DNA from: AP-15 sp963845735
GTDB lineage: Bacteria > Pseudomonadota > Alphaproteobacteria > ATCC43930 > CGMCC-115725
Assembly: GCA_963845735.1 (NCBI GenBank)
Contig: CAWJTR010000024.1
Coordinates: 102,195 to 166,194, forward strand
DNA length: 64,000 nt
Direction: 5' to 3'
The position numbers and the translations under genes are program-made. The notes under the pieces were generated by a model. That model saw only the letters and a list, made by a program, of their open reading frames with translations. It ran no database searches and was not told the DNA's origin. Shown piece by piece: positions 30,382-39,996 of this stretch (positions are counted from its first letter, which is position 1; the number at the start of each line of letters is the position of its first letter).

Positions 30382-31314
30382 TCACAGCACCTTGCGCGGG
30401 TCGAGCGCATCGCGCAGCCCGTCCCCGACAAAGCTGATCGCGAGTACCGCGAGAAAGATTGCGCCGCCCGAGAACAAGGCCCAATGCGGGGCGATGTCGA
30501 GATAATCCTTGGCATCGAACAATAACCGGCCCCAGCTTGGGATGTCGGGCGGAAAGCCGAGGCCGAGGAACGACAATGTCGATTCGAGGATGATCGCGGT
30601 GGCGACCTCGATGGTGCCGGCGACGATGACCGGCCCCAATGAATTGGGCAGGATGTGGCGCGTGACTTGGCGCAGCCGGGTGGCGCCAAGCGCCCGCGCC
30701 GCCTCGACGAACTCCTTCTCGCGCAACGACAGGAACTGGGCTCGCACCAGCCGCGCCACCGGCATCCAGCGAAACCCGCTGATCACCGCGACGATCAGCA
30801 AAAAGGTGCCGATTTGCACCCCGACCAACTTCACCAGCAAGTCGCGAAACAGGTAGATGATCAGCAGGAGCAAAGGCAAATTCGGCAACGACAGGAACAA
30901 ATCCGTCAGCCACATCAGCGCCGCATCGACGCTGCCGCTGGCGACGCCGGCAGCGGCGCCGATCAGGATGCCGACGACGATCGCCGCCAGCATCGCGGCC
31001 AGCCCGACCCCCAGCGATATGCGGCCGCCGTAGAGCATGCGGGCGAGCAGGTCCTGGCCGAGATCGTCGGTGCCGAGCGGATGCACCCAGGACGGGCCGG
31101 CGAGGCGGGCGCCGAAGTCGATGTCGTTGATCGGCACCTGCCACAATAGCGACCCGAAGGCGACCGCGATGATCATCACCAGCAGAACCGCGGCGCCCGC
31201 GACCGCTAGCCGGTGCCGGCGAAAGCGCCGCCAGGCCTGCCCACCGGCCGACACATAGCGGGCGCTGCCGGGCTCGGCGGCAAAGACGCTCTCGGTCGGC
31301 GATGCGAGGGTCAT
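30382..31314 (-). CDS. ABC importer permease (OppC/DppC-like), system 1
   Basis: A 310-residue permease. A cytoplasmic N-terminus (AWRRFRRHRLAVAGAAVLL) leads into the first span. HPLGTDDLGQDLLARMLYGGRISLGVG is the conserved periplasmic loop and next helix. RAQFLSLREKEFVEAARALGATRLRQV is the EAA coupling loop that contacts the ATPases, and ESTLSFLGLGFPPDIPSWG is the final signature. About six spans. It overlaps the upstream OppB-like gene by four bases (ATGA). Confidence 0.92.
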   Translation of the reverse strand: MTLASPTESVFAAEPGSARYVSAGGQAWRRFRRHRLAVAGAAVLLVMIIAVAFGSLLWQVPINDIDFGARLAGPSWVHPLGTDDLGQDLLARMLYGGRISLGVGLAAMLAAIVVGILIGAAAGVASGSVDAALMWLTDLFLSLPNLPLLLLIIYLFRDLLVKLVGVQIGTFLLIVAVISGFRWMPVARLVRAQFLSLREKEFVEAARALGATRLRQVTRHILPNSLGPVIVAGTIEVATAIILESTLSFLGLGFPPDIPSWGRLLFDAKDYLDIAPHWALFSGGAIFLAVLAISFVGDGLRDALDPRKVL

Positions 31315-32270
31315 CGATAGGAGACCCGCGGGTCGAGCCAGCCATAGAGGATGTCGGCGATCAGGTTGAACAGGATCACCAGACAGGCGAAGACAAAGGT
31401 CACCGCCATGATCACCGGCGTGTCGTTGGCGAGGATCGAGCTGATCAGCAGCGAGCCGATGCCGGGGACGCGAAAGATCTGCTCGGTGATGATGGCGCCG
31501 CCGAACACGCTCGGCATCGACAAGGCGACCAAGGTCACCACCGGCGTGAGCGCGTTGCGGACGACATGCTTCAAAATGACGACGTGCTCAGCCAGCCCCT
31601 TTGAGCGCGCGGTCGTTACATGGTCGAGACGGATCACGTCGAGACAGGCGGCGCGAACATAGCGGGTCCATGCGGCCCCCTGGAACAGGCCCAGCACCAT
31701 GACCGGCATCACGGCCTGCTTGAACTCCTCCCAATACCAGCCCCAGCCGGTAGCGGCGAGGTCGCTGCGATAGACGAAGGGCAGCCAGTGCAGATTGATG
31801 CTGAACAGCAGGATGAACAGCAGGCCGGTAAAAAATGTCGGCAACGAGAACCCGATGAAGGCCAACGTATTGGCGGTCTGGTCGAAGATCGAATAGGGCC
31901 GGGTCGCCGACAGAATGCCGACCGGAAAGGCAACGAGAAGCGCCACGACCTGCGACGAGCCGATCACCAGCAAGGTGGTCGGCAGGCGCTGCATGATCAG
32001 CGGGCCGACATTGACGCGGCTGACAAACGAGAAACCCCAGTCGCCGTTCAGCATCGCCCACAGCCAATGCAGGTAGCGCAGGTACACCGGGTCGTCGAGG
32101 CCAAATTTCACGCGCAGCGCAGCGGCGACGGAAGGCGGGATGTCAGGATTCTGGGCCAGGTCCGAGAACGGGTCGCCGGGCGCCAGCGCCAGCACCGTGA
32201 ACAATACGGCGCTGATGCCGAGGATGCTCGGGATCGCGATCAGCAGGCGCCGGATCAGATAGCGGGACAT
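31311..32270 (-). CDS. ABC importer permease (OppB/DppB-like), system 1
   Basis: A 319-residue permease. The start MSRYLIRRLLIAIPSILGIS is the usual OppB first span. The N-terminal domain has FGLDDPVYLRYLHWLWAMLNGDWG-type residues. RYVRAACLDVIRLDHVTTARSKGL is the EAA loop, and GAIITEQIFRVPGIGSLLISSI is the family signature. It is the partner of the OppC-like protein, with which it shares a four-base overlap. It lies 85 bases downstream of its binding-protein gene. Confidence 0.92.
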   Translation of the reverse strand: MSRYLIRRLLIAIPSILGISAVLFTVLALAPGDPFSDLAQNPDIPPSVAAALRVKFGLDDPVYLRYLHWLWAMLNGDWGFSFVSRVNVGPLIMQRLPTTLLVIGSSQVVALLVAFPVGILSATRPYSIFDQTANTLAFIGFSLPTFFTGLLFILLFSINLHWLPFVYRSDLAATGWGWYWEEFKQAVMPVMVLGLFQGAAWTRYVRAACLDVIRLDHVTTARSKGLAEHVVILKHVVRNALTPVVTLVALSMPSVFGGAIITEQIFRVPGIGSLLISSILANDTPVIMAVTFVFACLVILFNLIADILYGWLDPRVSYR

Positions 32271-32355
32271 GGTTCAGGGAGCGGTCTCAGAGTGGGCCAG
32301 CGGGCCGTCCCATCTCCCGCAAGCGAGGATTGGAGTGAAAGGCAGCGCTCGACGG

Positions 32356-34152
32356 TCACGTCGTCCGATACCAATCCTTGATAAAAGCGAAGTCGCTGTC
32401 CCAGCCACTCAGTGCCAGCTTCAGGTTCTTGGCGATGCCCGAAACCCGCGGGCGGCTTATCTCCGGAACTACGGCGTGGTCGTCGACCACCATGTCGTTC
32501 ATCGCGATGAACATCGCAGCGCGCTTGGCCGCATCGAGCTCGCTCTCGGAGGCGTGAAAGATCTCGTCGTATTTGGGGTTTTGCCAGCGTGTCACGTTGC
32601 GGCCCTGCCATTTGTTGGACTTCTGCGCGACTTCCGTCGACAGGAACTGGCGCATGAAATCGCTCGGGTCCGGTGACGACATCGTCGTCGTGAACATCTG
32701 CAAGTCGGAATGGAAATGCTTGTAAGTGTCGAGGTTTGCCACGTCGGACGAGAAGAACACCGATGCCTCGATCGCCTTCAGTTCCATCGAGATGCCGGCC
32801 TTTTCGCAGGCCTGCTTGACGATCGCCTGGTTTTTCTGGCGCGGGGCGTTGACCGAGGTTTGAAACCTCAAGTGCAGTTTCTTGCCGTCCTTGGCGCGGA
32901 CCCCGTCAGAGCCGAGCTTCCAGCCAGCCTTGTCCAGGATCTCATTGGCCTTGGCAATGTTGAACTCCCATTTGGTGTTGTGCGACACGAAACGCGGCGG
33001 GGCGTTGATGAAGTTGCCGGTGGCGATGCCGGTGCGCCCATAGATGTATTTCTGCACCGAATCCTTATCGAACAAGTAGCTGAGCGCTTCGCGTACGGCG
33101 GGGTCGCTGAGCAGCGGATGTTTGGTCTTGATGCTAGAGAACTCGCCGTCGACCTCGGTCCACGGATCGGTGCTGTTGAATTGGATTTGCTCGATGCTGC
33201 CGGTCGGAACGATCGCGACGCGGCCCTTGGAGCCGGCACTCTCCTCCAACCTCTTCAGGATCTCGTCCTCGACCTGCAGGTTCCAGGCATAGTCGTATTC
33301 GCCGGTCTGAATCACGGCGCGGGCCGCCGACACGGCGTCGCCGCCACCCTTCATCTCGATCGTGTCGAAATAGGGCCGGTTGGCCTCGTGGTAGTTCGGA
33401 TTGCGGGCGCCCCTGACGAGATCGCCCGGGGTGAACGAGACGAAGGTATACGGTCCGGTGCCGACCGGCTTCAGATTGTTGGGCGCGGCCCGCAATTCGC
33501 CGCCCTTATACTTCTCGAACAGATGCTTCGGGATGATCTGGCCGTAGACGCCGGCGAATGCGGCCGCCCAGAACGGCGTCGGCTTCGCAAAGGTCAGGCG
33601 CACGCTCAGCGGGTCGATCTTCTCCGCCTTGACGTCCTTGTAGATGCCGATCGTCGTCGCCGCTGTCGCCGGGTCGGCGGCGTATTGCCAGTTAAAGACG
33701 ACATCGTCGGCGGTGAAGGGCTGCCCGTCGTGCCATTTGACGTCGGGCTTCAACTTCCAGACGACCGACTTACCGTCGGCGGCGATGTCGCCGTCCTCGA
33801 AGCTCGGCACCTTGGCGGCCAGGATTGGCACCAGGACACCGTCGGCGTCCCAGGCCGCCAGCGGCTCGTAGAAGATGCGCGAGGCATCCTGATCCTTTGT
33901 GCCGACCGCGAAATGCGGGTTGAGCAGGGTCGGCGCTTCCCACCACAGCGCCTTCAGCGAGCCGCCGCCGCCGGCCTTGGTCGGCGTATAGGCGGCCTCC
34001 GGCGCCGTCTGGGCCAGCCCGGCATCGGCCAGGAGCAGGTTGGCGAACGGCGCCGACAGGCCAAACACAATCATCCGTCGCACAAAGGCCCGCCGGGGCA
34101 TCTGTCCAGCCCTGACCGCCGCGATCAGGCTTCGAAGTTCTCTCTCGTTCAT
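32356..34152 (-). CDS. ABC importer substrate-binding protein, SBP family 5, system 1
   Basis: A 598-residue periplasmic protein. The N-terminus has a twin-arginine-like motif (MPRRAFVRRMIVFGL), a hydrophobic stretch and ADAGLAQ as a cleavage site. Family 5 signatures follow: DGKSVVWKLKPDVKWHDGQP, FTADDVVFNWQ, GTGPYTFVSFTPGD and PLLSDPAVREALSYLFDKD. These bind oligopeptides, glutathione, nickel or similar ligands. It is longer than most (about 520-540), with extra residues near the N-terminus. It probably delivers substrate to the OppBCDF-like set encoded just downstream. Confidence 0.9.
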   Translation of the reverse strand: MNERELRSLIAAVRAGQMPRRAFVRRMIVFGLSAPFANLLLADAGLAQTAPEAAYTPTKAGGGGSLKALWWEAPTLLNPHFAVGTKDQDASRIFYEPLAAWDADGVLVPILAAKVPSFEDGDIAADGKSVVWKLKPDVKWHDGQPFTADDVVFNWQYAADPATAATTIGIYKDVKAEKIDPLSVRLTFAKPTPFWAAAFAGVYGQIIPKHLFEKYKGGELRAAPNNLKPVGTGPYTFVSFTPGDLVRGARNPNYHEANRPYFDTIEMKGGGDAVSAARAVIQTGEYDYAWNLQVEDEILKRLEESAGSKGRVAIVPTGSIEQIQFNSTDPWTEVDGEFSSIKTKHPLLSDPAVREALSYLFDKDSVQKYIYGRTGIATGNFINAPPRFVSHNTKWEFNIAKANEILDKAGWKLGSDGVRAKDGKKLHLRFQTSVNAPRQKNQAIVKQACEKAGISMELKAIEASVFFSSDVANLDTYKHFHSDLQMFTTTMSSPDPSDFMRQFLSTEVAQKSNKWQGRNVTRWQNPKYDEIFHASESELDAAKRAAMFIAMNDMVVDDHAVVPEISRPRVSGIAKNLKLALSGWDSDFAFIKDWYRTT

Positions 34153-34252
34153 CGGACCCCTCTGCAGCTACCGCATCCGATCGATCCCGCTTAGCTTAGC
34201 GGAATTCGAATCTCGCAACCATGCGCGCCTCGGCGCCGTCTCGGCCAGCGCC

Positions 34253-35221
34253 TCAATACAGATGGCAGGCGACGTCGTGCCCGGGAGCGACCTCTTTGCG
34301 CAGCGGAGCGTCGACCGCGCATTGTGCCATCGCGTGCGGGCAGCGTGGATGAAAGCGGCAACCGGTCGGAGGATCGAGCGCGCTCGGCACCTCGCCGGTA
34401 ATGATCAGGCGCTCGTGGCGCTCGTCGGGGTCCGCCGGCAATGCCGCAGTGAACAACGCCTGGGTATAGGGATGCAGCGGCTTGGCGCACAGCTCCATGC
34501 TGTCGGCCAGCTCCACGATCTGACCCAAATACATGACCGCGATGCGATGGCTGATATGGGCCACCGTCGCCAGATCGTGGCCGATGAATAGATAGCTGAC
34601 CCCGAGCGTATGCTGTAGGCGCTCGAGCTGGTTCATGATCTGCGCCCGGATCGACACGTCGAGCGCCGAAACCGGCTCGTCGAGCACGATCAGCCGCGTG
34701 TTGGTCGCGAGCGCCCGGGCGATGGCGACGCGCTGGCGTTGCCCGCCGCTGAACTCGTGCGGAAACAGCCGAGACGCCTCGGGTTCGAGCCCGACCAGCT
34801 CCAAGACCTCGGCCACCCGCTCGGCCAATTCCGGTCGAGAGAGTTTAGCGTGAATCTGCAACGGCTCGGCGATGATATCGCCGACCCGCATGCGCGGACT
34901 GAGTGAGCTGTAGGGATCCTGAAACACTACCTGGACCTCGCGCCGGTAGCGCATCAGCCCGTCGGCGCGCAAGTCCGAGATGTCCTCACCGTCGAAGCGG
35001 ATCGTGCCGCCGCTCGGCGTCTCTTGCAGCAGGATCAGCTTCGAGGTTGTCGTCTTGCCGCAGCCCAATTCGCCGATCAGCCCCAGGGTCTCGCCCGGGT
35101 CGATGGCAAAATCGATCCCGTCGACGGCCTTGACCCACCCGGTCCTGCCCCCGAACAAGGCGCCACCGCGAACCGGGAAGTATTTCTCAACCCGTTGCAG
35201 CTCAAGCAATGGCGCGGGCAT
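34253..35221 (-). CDS. ABC importer ATP-binding protein (OppF-like), system 2
   Basis: A 322-residue ATPase: MPAPLLELQRVEKYFPVRGG, Walker A GLIGELGCGKTTTSKLILL, PHEFSGGQRQRVAIARAL, RLIVLDEPVSALDVSIRAQ, LFIGHDLATVAHIS and the PTGCRFHPRCPHAMAQC tail. The P-loop has Leu where system 1 has Ser (GELGCGK against GESGCGK), a change shared with its OppD-like partner. The glycines and Lys needed for ATP binding remain. Its start overlaps the end of the OppD-like gene by 20 bases. Confidence 0.91.
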   Translation of the reverse strand: MPAPLLELQRVEKYFPVRGGALFGGRTGWVKAVDGIDFAIDPGETLGLIGELGCGKTTTSKLILLQETPSGGTIRFDGEDISDLRADGLMRYRREVQVVFQDPYSSLSPRMRVGDIIAEPLQIHAKLSRPELAERVAEVLELVGLEPEASRLFPHEFSGGQRQRVAIARALATNTRLIVLDEPVSALDVSIRAQIMNQLERLQHTLGVSYLFIGHDLATVAHISHRIAVMYLGQIVELADSMELCAKPLHPYTQALFTAALPADPDERHERLIITGEVPSALDPPTGCRFHPRCPHAMAQCAVDAPLRKEVAPGHDVACHLY

Positions 35222-36204
35222 AGGTCTCCTTTGCCGGCTGATCGATCAGCCAGCAGCGCGCGGTCCACTCCGCTGCAACCGATCGCTCCGCCGGCTCATG
35301 CGCGGCGCATTGCGGCAGCGCATGGGCGCAGCGGGGATGAAACGCGCAGCCCCCAGGCAACTCGGCAAGCTTGGGCGGCTGACCGGGAATCGCGTAGAGC
35401 GGCTCTTTGCTGCCGAGCTTCGGCATCGAGCCGAGCAATGCCTGGGTATAGGGGTGCCTGGCCGCACGAAACAGGTCGCGCACCGCTCCCTGCTCGACGA
35501 TCTTCCCGGCATACATGACGGCCATTCGGTCGCACATCTTGGCGACGATGCCGAGATTGTGGGTGACGAAGATCAGCGCTACGCCGGTACGCTGCTGGAT
35601 GTCCTTCAGTACGTCGAGGTACTGCGCCTGGATCGTGACATCGAGATTGGTGGTCGGTTCGTCGGCGATGATCAGCTTGGGCTCGCCCGCCATTGCGATC
35701 GCGCCGACCACGCGCTGGCGCATGCCGCCGCTCATCTGATGCGGGAATTCGCGCATCCGCGCCGCGGGCGAGGCAATCCGCACCGCGCGCAGCAATTCCT
35801 CTACGCGCTGTCGCAATGGGCGGCCCCTGATGCCTTGATGGTGATAGGCCGGTTCGGCAACCTGCCAGAAGATGCTGAACAAGGGGTTCAGCGAGGCCAT
35901 CGGGTCCTGCAGGATCATCGCGATCTGCCGGCCGCGGATGCGGCGCATCTCGCCGTGGCCGCTTTGTGGTCAATTCCTCGCCATTGAACTCGATGCTGCC
36001 GCCGACGATCCGCGCCGCCGGAGGGAGCAGTCCGACGATCGACAGGCAGGTCGTGGTCTTGCCGCACCCCAACTCGCCGACGAGACCGATTGTCTCGCCT
36101 TCGCCGAGGGTAAAGCTGATCCCGTCGACGGCTTTGACGACGCGCGCGCCGCCGAACGAAGTGTAATGTGTTTGCAGGTCGCTGACCCGCAACAGGGGCG
36201 GCAT
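35202..36204 (-). pseudogene. ABC importer ATP-binding protein (OppD-like), system 2, one frameshift
   Basis: The N-terminal part (MPPLLRVSDLQTHYTSFGG, then GLVGELGCGKTTTCLSIVG) is in one frame to NGEEL. The rest begins SGHGEMRRIRGRQIAMILQDP and continues with PHQMSGGMRQRVVGAIAMAG, KLIIADEPTTNLDVTIQAQ, FVTHNLGIVAKM and PGGCAFHPRCAHALPQC in another frame. One extra base at 35970 (TTG-a-CCA) explains the break. Corrected length is about 334 residues, normal for OppD. The other four genes of system 2 around it look functional, which argues that this break is a sequence error. Confidence 0.88.
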
Positions 36205-36219
36205 CGGCGTGCCTTCGTG

Positions 36220-37137
36220 CTACAGATTGCGCAGTTGCGGGTCGAGCCGGACGCGCAGCCAGTCGCCGAGCAGCTGCGTCGCCAGCACGGCGAGCAGGAT
36301 GCCGAGGCCGGGGAAAACCGTCAGCCACCAATCACCGACCATCAGCATCGAGCGGCCGTCGGAAAGCATCGAGCCCCAGGCCGGCTGCGGTGGCGGCACG
36401 CCGACCCCGAGAAAGCTCAGCGACGCCTCGGCGATGATGACAACGCCGATCGTCAGGCTGGCCAGCACCATCGTCGTGTTCATCACATTGGGCAGAATGT
36501 GGCGGCAGATCACCCTGGTGCGGCTGGCGCCGGCGATCTCGGCCAGTTTGACGAACTCGCGCTCTCGCAGGCTCAGGACTTCGCCGCGGATGACCCGGGC
36601 GTAGCGCGTCCAAAACACTGCCCCGAGGATGATGACGATGTTCCACATGCTGGGGCCGACCATCGTCGCCAGAAAGATCGCGAAAACCAAACCCGGCAGG
36701 GCAAGCCAGGCGTCGGTGATGCGCATGATCACTTGGTCGACCCAACCGCCGAGATAGCCGGCGAGGATGCCCATGGTGGTGCCGATGCTGCCGGCGACGA
36801 TGGTCCCGGTTACGCCGACGATCAGCGACACCCGGGCGCCGTAGATCAGCCGGCTCAACACGTCGCGGGACTGAAAATCGGTTCCAAGCAATGCGTGGAC
36901 GCTGCCGCCCGGCATCCAGAACGGCGGCTCGAAGATCTTGGCGCCCGGGATCGGCTCGGTCGGGTCATAGGGGGCTATGAAATTGGCGAATAGCGCGATC
37001 AGGATGAAAGGGACCAGGATCGCCAATGGCAGCACGGGCAATTCCCGCGCCAGCCTGTACCAGCGCCCGCCGACAGTGGCGAGCCACGGCGGGGATATTG
37101 CGACCGCAACAGCACTCGTCTCGTCGATCAAGGCCAT
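36220..37137 (-). CDS. ABC importer permease (OppC/DppC-like), system 2
   Basis: A 305-residue permease with the first span at LPLAILVPFILIALFANFI. The conserved HALLGTDFQSRDVLSRLIYGARVSL loop, the EAA loop RGEVLSLREREFVKLAEIAGASRTRVI and AEASLSFLGVGVPPPQPAWG near the C-terminus are all present. It lies 8 bases from the OppB-like gene upstream and 15 bases from the OppD-like gene downstream. Confidence 0.92.
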   Translation of the reverse strand: MALIDETSAVAVAISPPWLATVGGRWYRLARELPVLPLAILVPFILIALFANFIAPYDPTEPIPGAKIFEPPFWMPGGSVHALLGTDFQSRDVLSRLIYGARVSLIVGVTGTIVAGSIGTTMGILAGYLGGWVDQVIMRITDAWLALPGLVFAIFLATMVGPSMWNIVIILGAVFWTRYARVIRGEVLSLREREFVKLAEIAGASRTRVICRHILPNVMNTTMVLASLTIGVVIIAEASLSFLGVGVPPPQPAWGSMLSDGRSMLMVGDWWLTVFPGLGILLAVLATQLLGDWLRVRLDPQLRNL

Positions 37138-37145
37138 TAGCGCAC

Positions 37146-38066
37146 CTATTTGGTCAGGCGAATGCGGGGGTCGATATAGGCGTAAAGAATGTCGACGATC
37201 AAATTGATCGCCACGATCATGATCCCGGCCTCCATGACGATGCCTTGCACCAGCGGGAAATCACGCTGGAAGATCCCTTCGTAGAGAAGCCGGCCAATGC
37301 CGGGCCAGGCAAAGATCACCTCGATGATCACCGCCGCGTTGAGCATGACCACGAGATTGACCCCGGCCAGGGTCAGCACCGGGATCAGTGCGTTCTTGAA
37401 CGCATGGATCGCGATCACCGCATAGCCGGGCAGCCCCTTCAGCCGCGCCAGCTTGACATATTCGCTGCGCAATACTTCGAGCATGCTCGATCGGGTCAGC
37501 CGCAACAGCGAGGCGGCAAAATACCAGCCCAACGCCACCGCCGGCATGATCAGGTTGCGCCAGCCGCCCTGCCCGCTCGTCGGCAGCCATTCGAGCCACA
37601 CCGAGAACACCAGGATCATCACCAGCCCCAGCCAAAACCCGGGGATCGCCAAGCCCAACAAGGCGATGATCTTGCCGAAGCTGTCCCATGGGGTGTTGAC
37701 CTTTACCGCCGAGATGATGCCGGCCGGGATGCCGATGAAAAACGAGATCATCGTCGCCGCCAGCGCCAGTTCGAGCGAATTGGGCAGGCGCTGGAAATAG
37801 AGCGTGCTGACCGGCATCTCGTAATTGAACGAGGTGCCGAGCCGGCCGGTGACGACGTTCTTGGCAAAGGCGAGGTACTGCACCGGCCACGGGCGGTCGA
37901 GCCCCCACTCGGTGCGCACCCGAGCGAGATCCTCGGCGCGCGCACCCGGCTCGGCCAGCAGGGTCACCGGGTCGCCGGTCAGCCGGACCACGGTGAAAAT
38001 GGTCAGGCTGAGGATGAACAGGGTGACGATTGCGTAAACGCTCCGCCGGATGATGAACTGGCCCAT
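37146..38066 (-). CDS. ABC importer permease (OppB/DppB-like), system 2
   Basis: A 306-residue permease: MGQFIIRRSVYAIVTLFILS (first span), GLDRPWPVQYLAFAKNVVTG-type N-domain, the EAA loop RSSMLEVLRSEYVKLARLKGL and AAVIIEVIFAWPGIGRLLYEG. I take the ATG at 38066; a longer frame to 38180 adds residues that are not OppB-like. It begins 30 bases after the upstream binding-protein gene ends. Confidence 0.91.
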   Translation of the reverse strand: MGQFIIRRSVYAIVTLFILSLTIFTVVRLTGDPVTLLAEPGARAEDLARVRTEWGLDRPWPVQYLAFAKNVVTGRLGTSFNYEMPVSTLYFQRLPNSLELALAATMISFFIGIPAGIISAVKVNTPWDSFGKIIALLGLAIPGFWLGLVMILVFSVWLEWLPTSGQGGWRNLIMPAVALGWYFAASLLRLTRSSMLEVLRSEYVKLARLKGLPGYAVIAIHAFKNALIPVLTLAGVNLVVMLNAAVIIEVIFAWPGIGRLLYEGIFQRDFPLVQGIVMEAGIMIVAINLIVDILYAYIDPRIRLTK

Positions 38067-38095
38067 TGCCCTTCCTCTCCTGCCGTAAACCGCTG

Positions 38096-39702
38096 TCAAC
38101 CGGCCAGGTTTTCCTTCAATTGGATGTCTTCCCACGGATAGGCGTAGCCGCTGGTGATCGTCGGAAACACGTCCTGCCATTTCTTTGCCGCGATCCGCGG
38201 CCCGATCGCATTGACAAAGGCGTGGCGGAATACCGGGACGAAATAATAATTTTCCAGCATGGCGCGCTGGATCTCGTAAGCGAGGTTCTTTCGCTCAGTT
38301 TGATCATGCGAGGTGAGGTAGGTCGCGAACTTGTCGTCGAGCTCCTTGACGCAAAAGTAGTCTCTTCCTTGGAAGCCGCCGCATTTAAACATCAACTCAT
38401 ACCAGTTGGACCAGGTGCCGCCGATGCGCGTCGCGTTTAAAATGATCTGCACCCCGGGCCACTCGCTCAGCCCGGTTTCCATTTTTTTCAGGAAGACCCC
38501 GCGCTCCATGACCTGGTTCCTGGCGCGGATACCGATGGCCTCTAACTGCGAGACGATGCGTTCGCCGCGCGAATAATAATTCGGTGGCGGCGTTACCCAG
38601 TCGACGTGAAAGCCGTTAGGGTAACCGGCTTCTGCCATGAGCTGTTTGGCCTTGGCGATATCGTGCGGCCATTTCGGCCATGCCATGCCGTATTCGACGT
38701 CGTCATTGATCCAGTTACCGTCGGTGACGCCCATCCCGTCGCACTCGGCCTGGTTCATCGCGTCGCGGTCGATGGCGAGGCTGATCGCCTGCCGCACCCG
38801 GATGTCGTGGAACGGGCTTTTCGGATTCTGAAAGCCCGGAAATTCGAGCCACCAATTGGCCGAAACCACCGGCGCGAGCATCAGCTTGGGATTGCTCTTG
38901 ACCCGGGCGATCAGTTCGCCGGGCACGAAATACATGATGTCGGCTTCGCCGCGTTCCAGCATCGCGACACGGGTGGCGGCTTCCGGCACTGCGCAGCATC
39001 GTCAACTGCTTGACGTGCACCGGTCGATAGTAATCTTCAAAGGCCTCGAAATCGAGCTGAATGCCGGGTTGCTGCGAGACAAGCTTGTAGGGCCCGGCCC
39101 CGATCGGTTTCTGCAGAAAACCGTTCTGTCCAACCTTTTCGTAATATTTCTGCGGAACTACCCACGCGGCACCACAGACGTTCGAGGTGCCCATCAAGAT
39201 CGGGAAAGTCGAGAAACGGGCTATTGAAGTGAAAGCGGGTAGTGCGGTCGTCGACAATCTCGACGCCTTGGGTCGTGTCGTGCAGCACTTTGGCCCAGGC
39301 GCCGCGGTATTGCTCAAAGCTCCATTGGACATCGTGCGGAGTGACCGGCGTCCCGTCGTGGAACTTGATCCCCTGGCGAAGCTTGAATGTGCAGCTCTTG
39401 GCGTCCTCTGCAAAATCGAAACTCTCGGCCAGCGCCAGATGATCATATTTCTGCTGGCCGAAGTTTTTGATCAACCCGTCATGCAGGGCATTGAGGAAAT
39501 TATCGGGGGTTGCGGTCCCGTCATGCTGCTGCGGATCGAGCCAGCGTGCGGCGATGTTGGTGTGCCAAGCCAGCACCATCTTGCCTTTGGGAGCGACTGT
39601 CGGCGCCGCGCGCGCACCGCGGACAAACGGGGTCGTGAGTGCCGTCGTCGCTAGCACCGCCGTCCTCAATACCGTGCGCCGCGTCAGCATGAAGTCCCTC
39701 AT
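38096..39702 (-). pseudogene. ABC importer substrate-binding protein A, system 2, two frameshifts
   Basis: The signal is MRDFMLTRRTVLRTAVLATT, with a twin-arginine motif, behind GGAGAAAAAA. Three frames are needed: KMVLAWHTNIAARWLDPQQH to FLDFPDL; then MGTSNVCGAAWVVPQKYYEK to HVKQLTMLRSA; then TRVAMLERGEADIMYFVPGE to the stop. Extra bases near 39195 (CTT-g-ATG) and 38985 (GCC-g-GAA) account for both breaks. The corrected protein (about 535 residues) is a close paralogue of the binding protein encoded just upstream, matching it from the signal peptide to YAYPWEDI at the C-terminus. The ligand is unknown. Confidence 0.87.
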
Positions 39703-39996
39703 TTTTTTCTCCTTTATCGAAACAAAACCAACCACGCGCTGAATTTTCGACCGCGATGCGTCCCAAGAAATCGATGCGATGCGTCATCATTGCGGGAAGC
39801 ACAAGCCTCCGGCAAGGCTCCTTTGCCGACTCGCGCTTGCGTGTCCGTACCGATGGTCCGCTGGGCAATTTGGTGGGCCGAATCGCTGCCGGAACCTCCA
39901 GCCGCCCTGTTTCATCGTTGCCTCCGAGTTTGCGGCTAGGATAGAGGAACCCTTATGACCTGTCGAGCTGTGTTGCCCCGATCGTGAAAGCTTGCG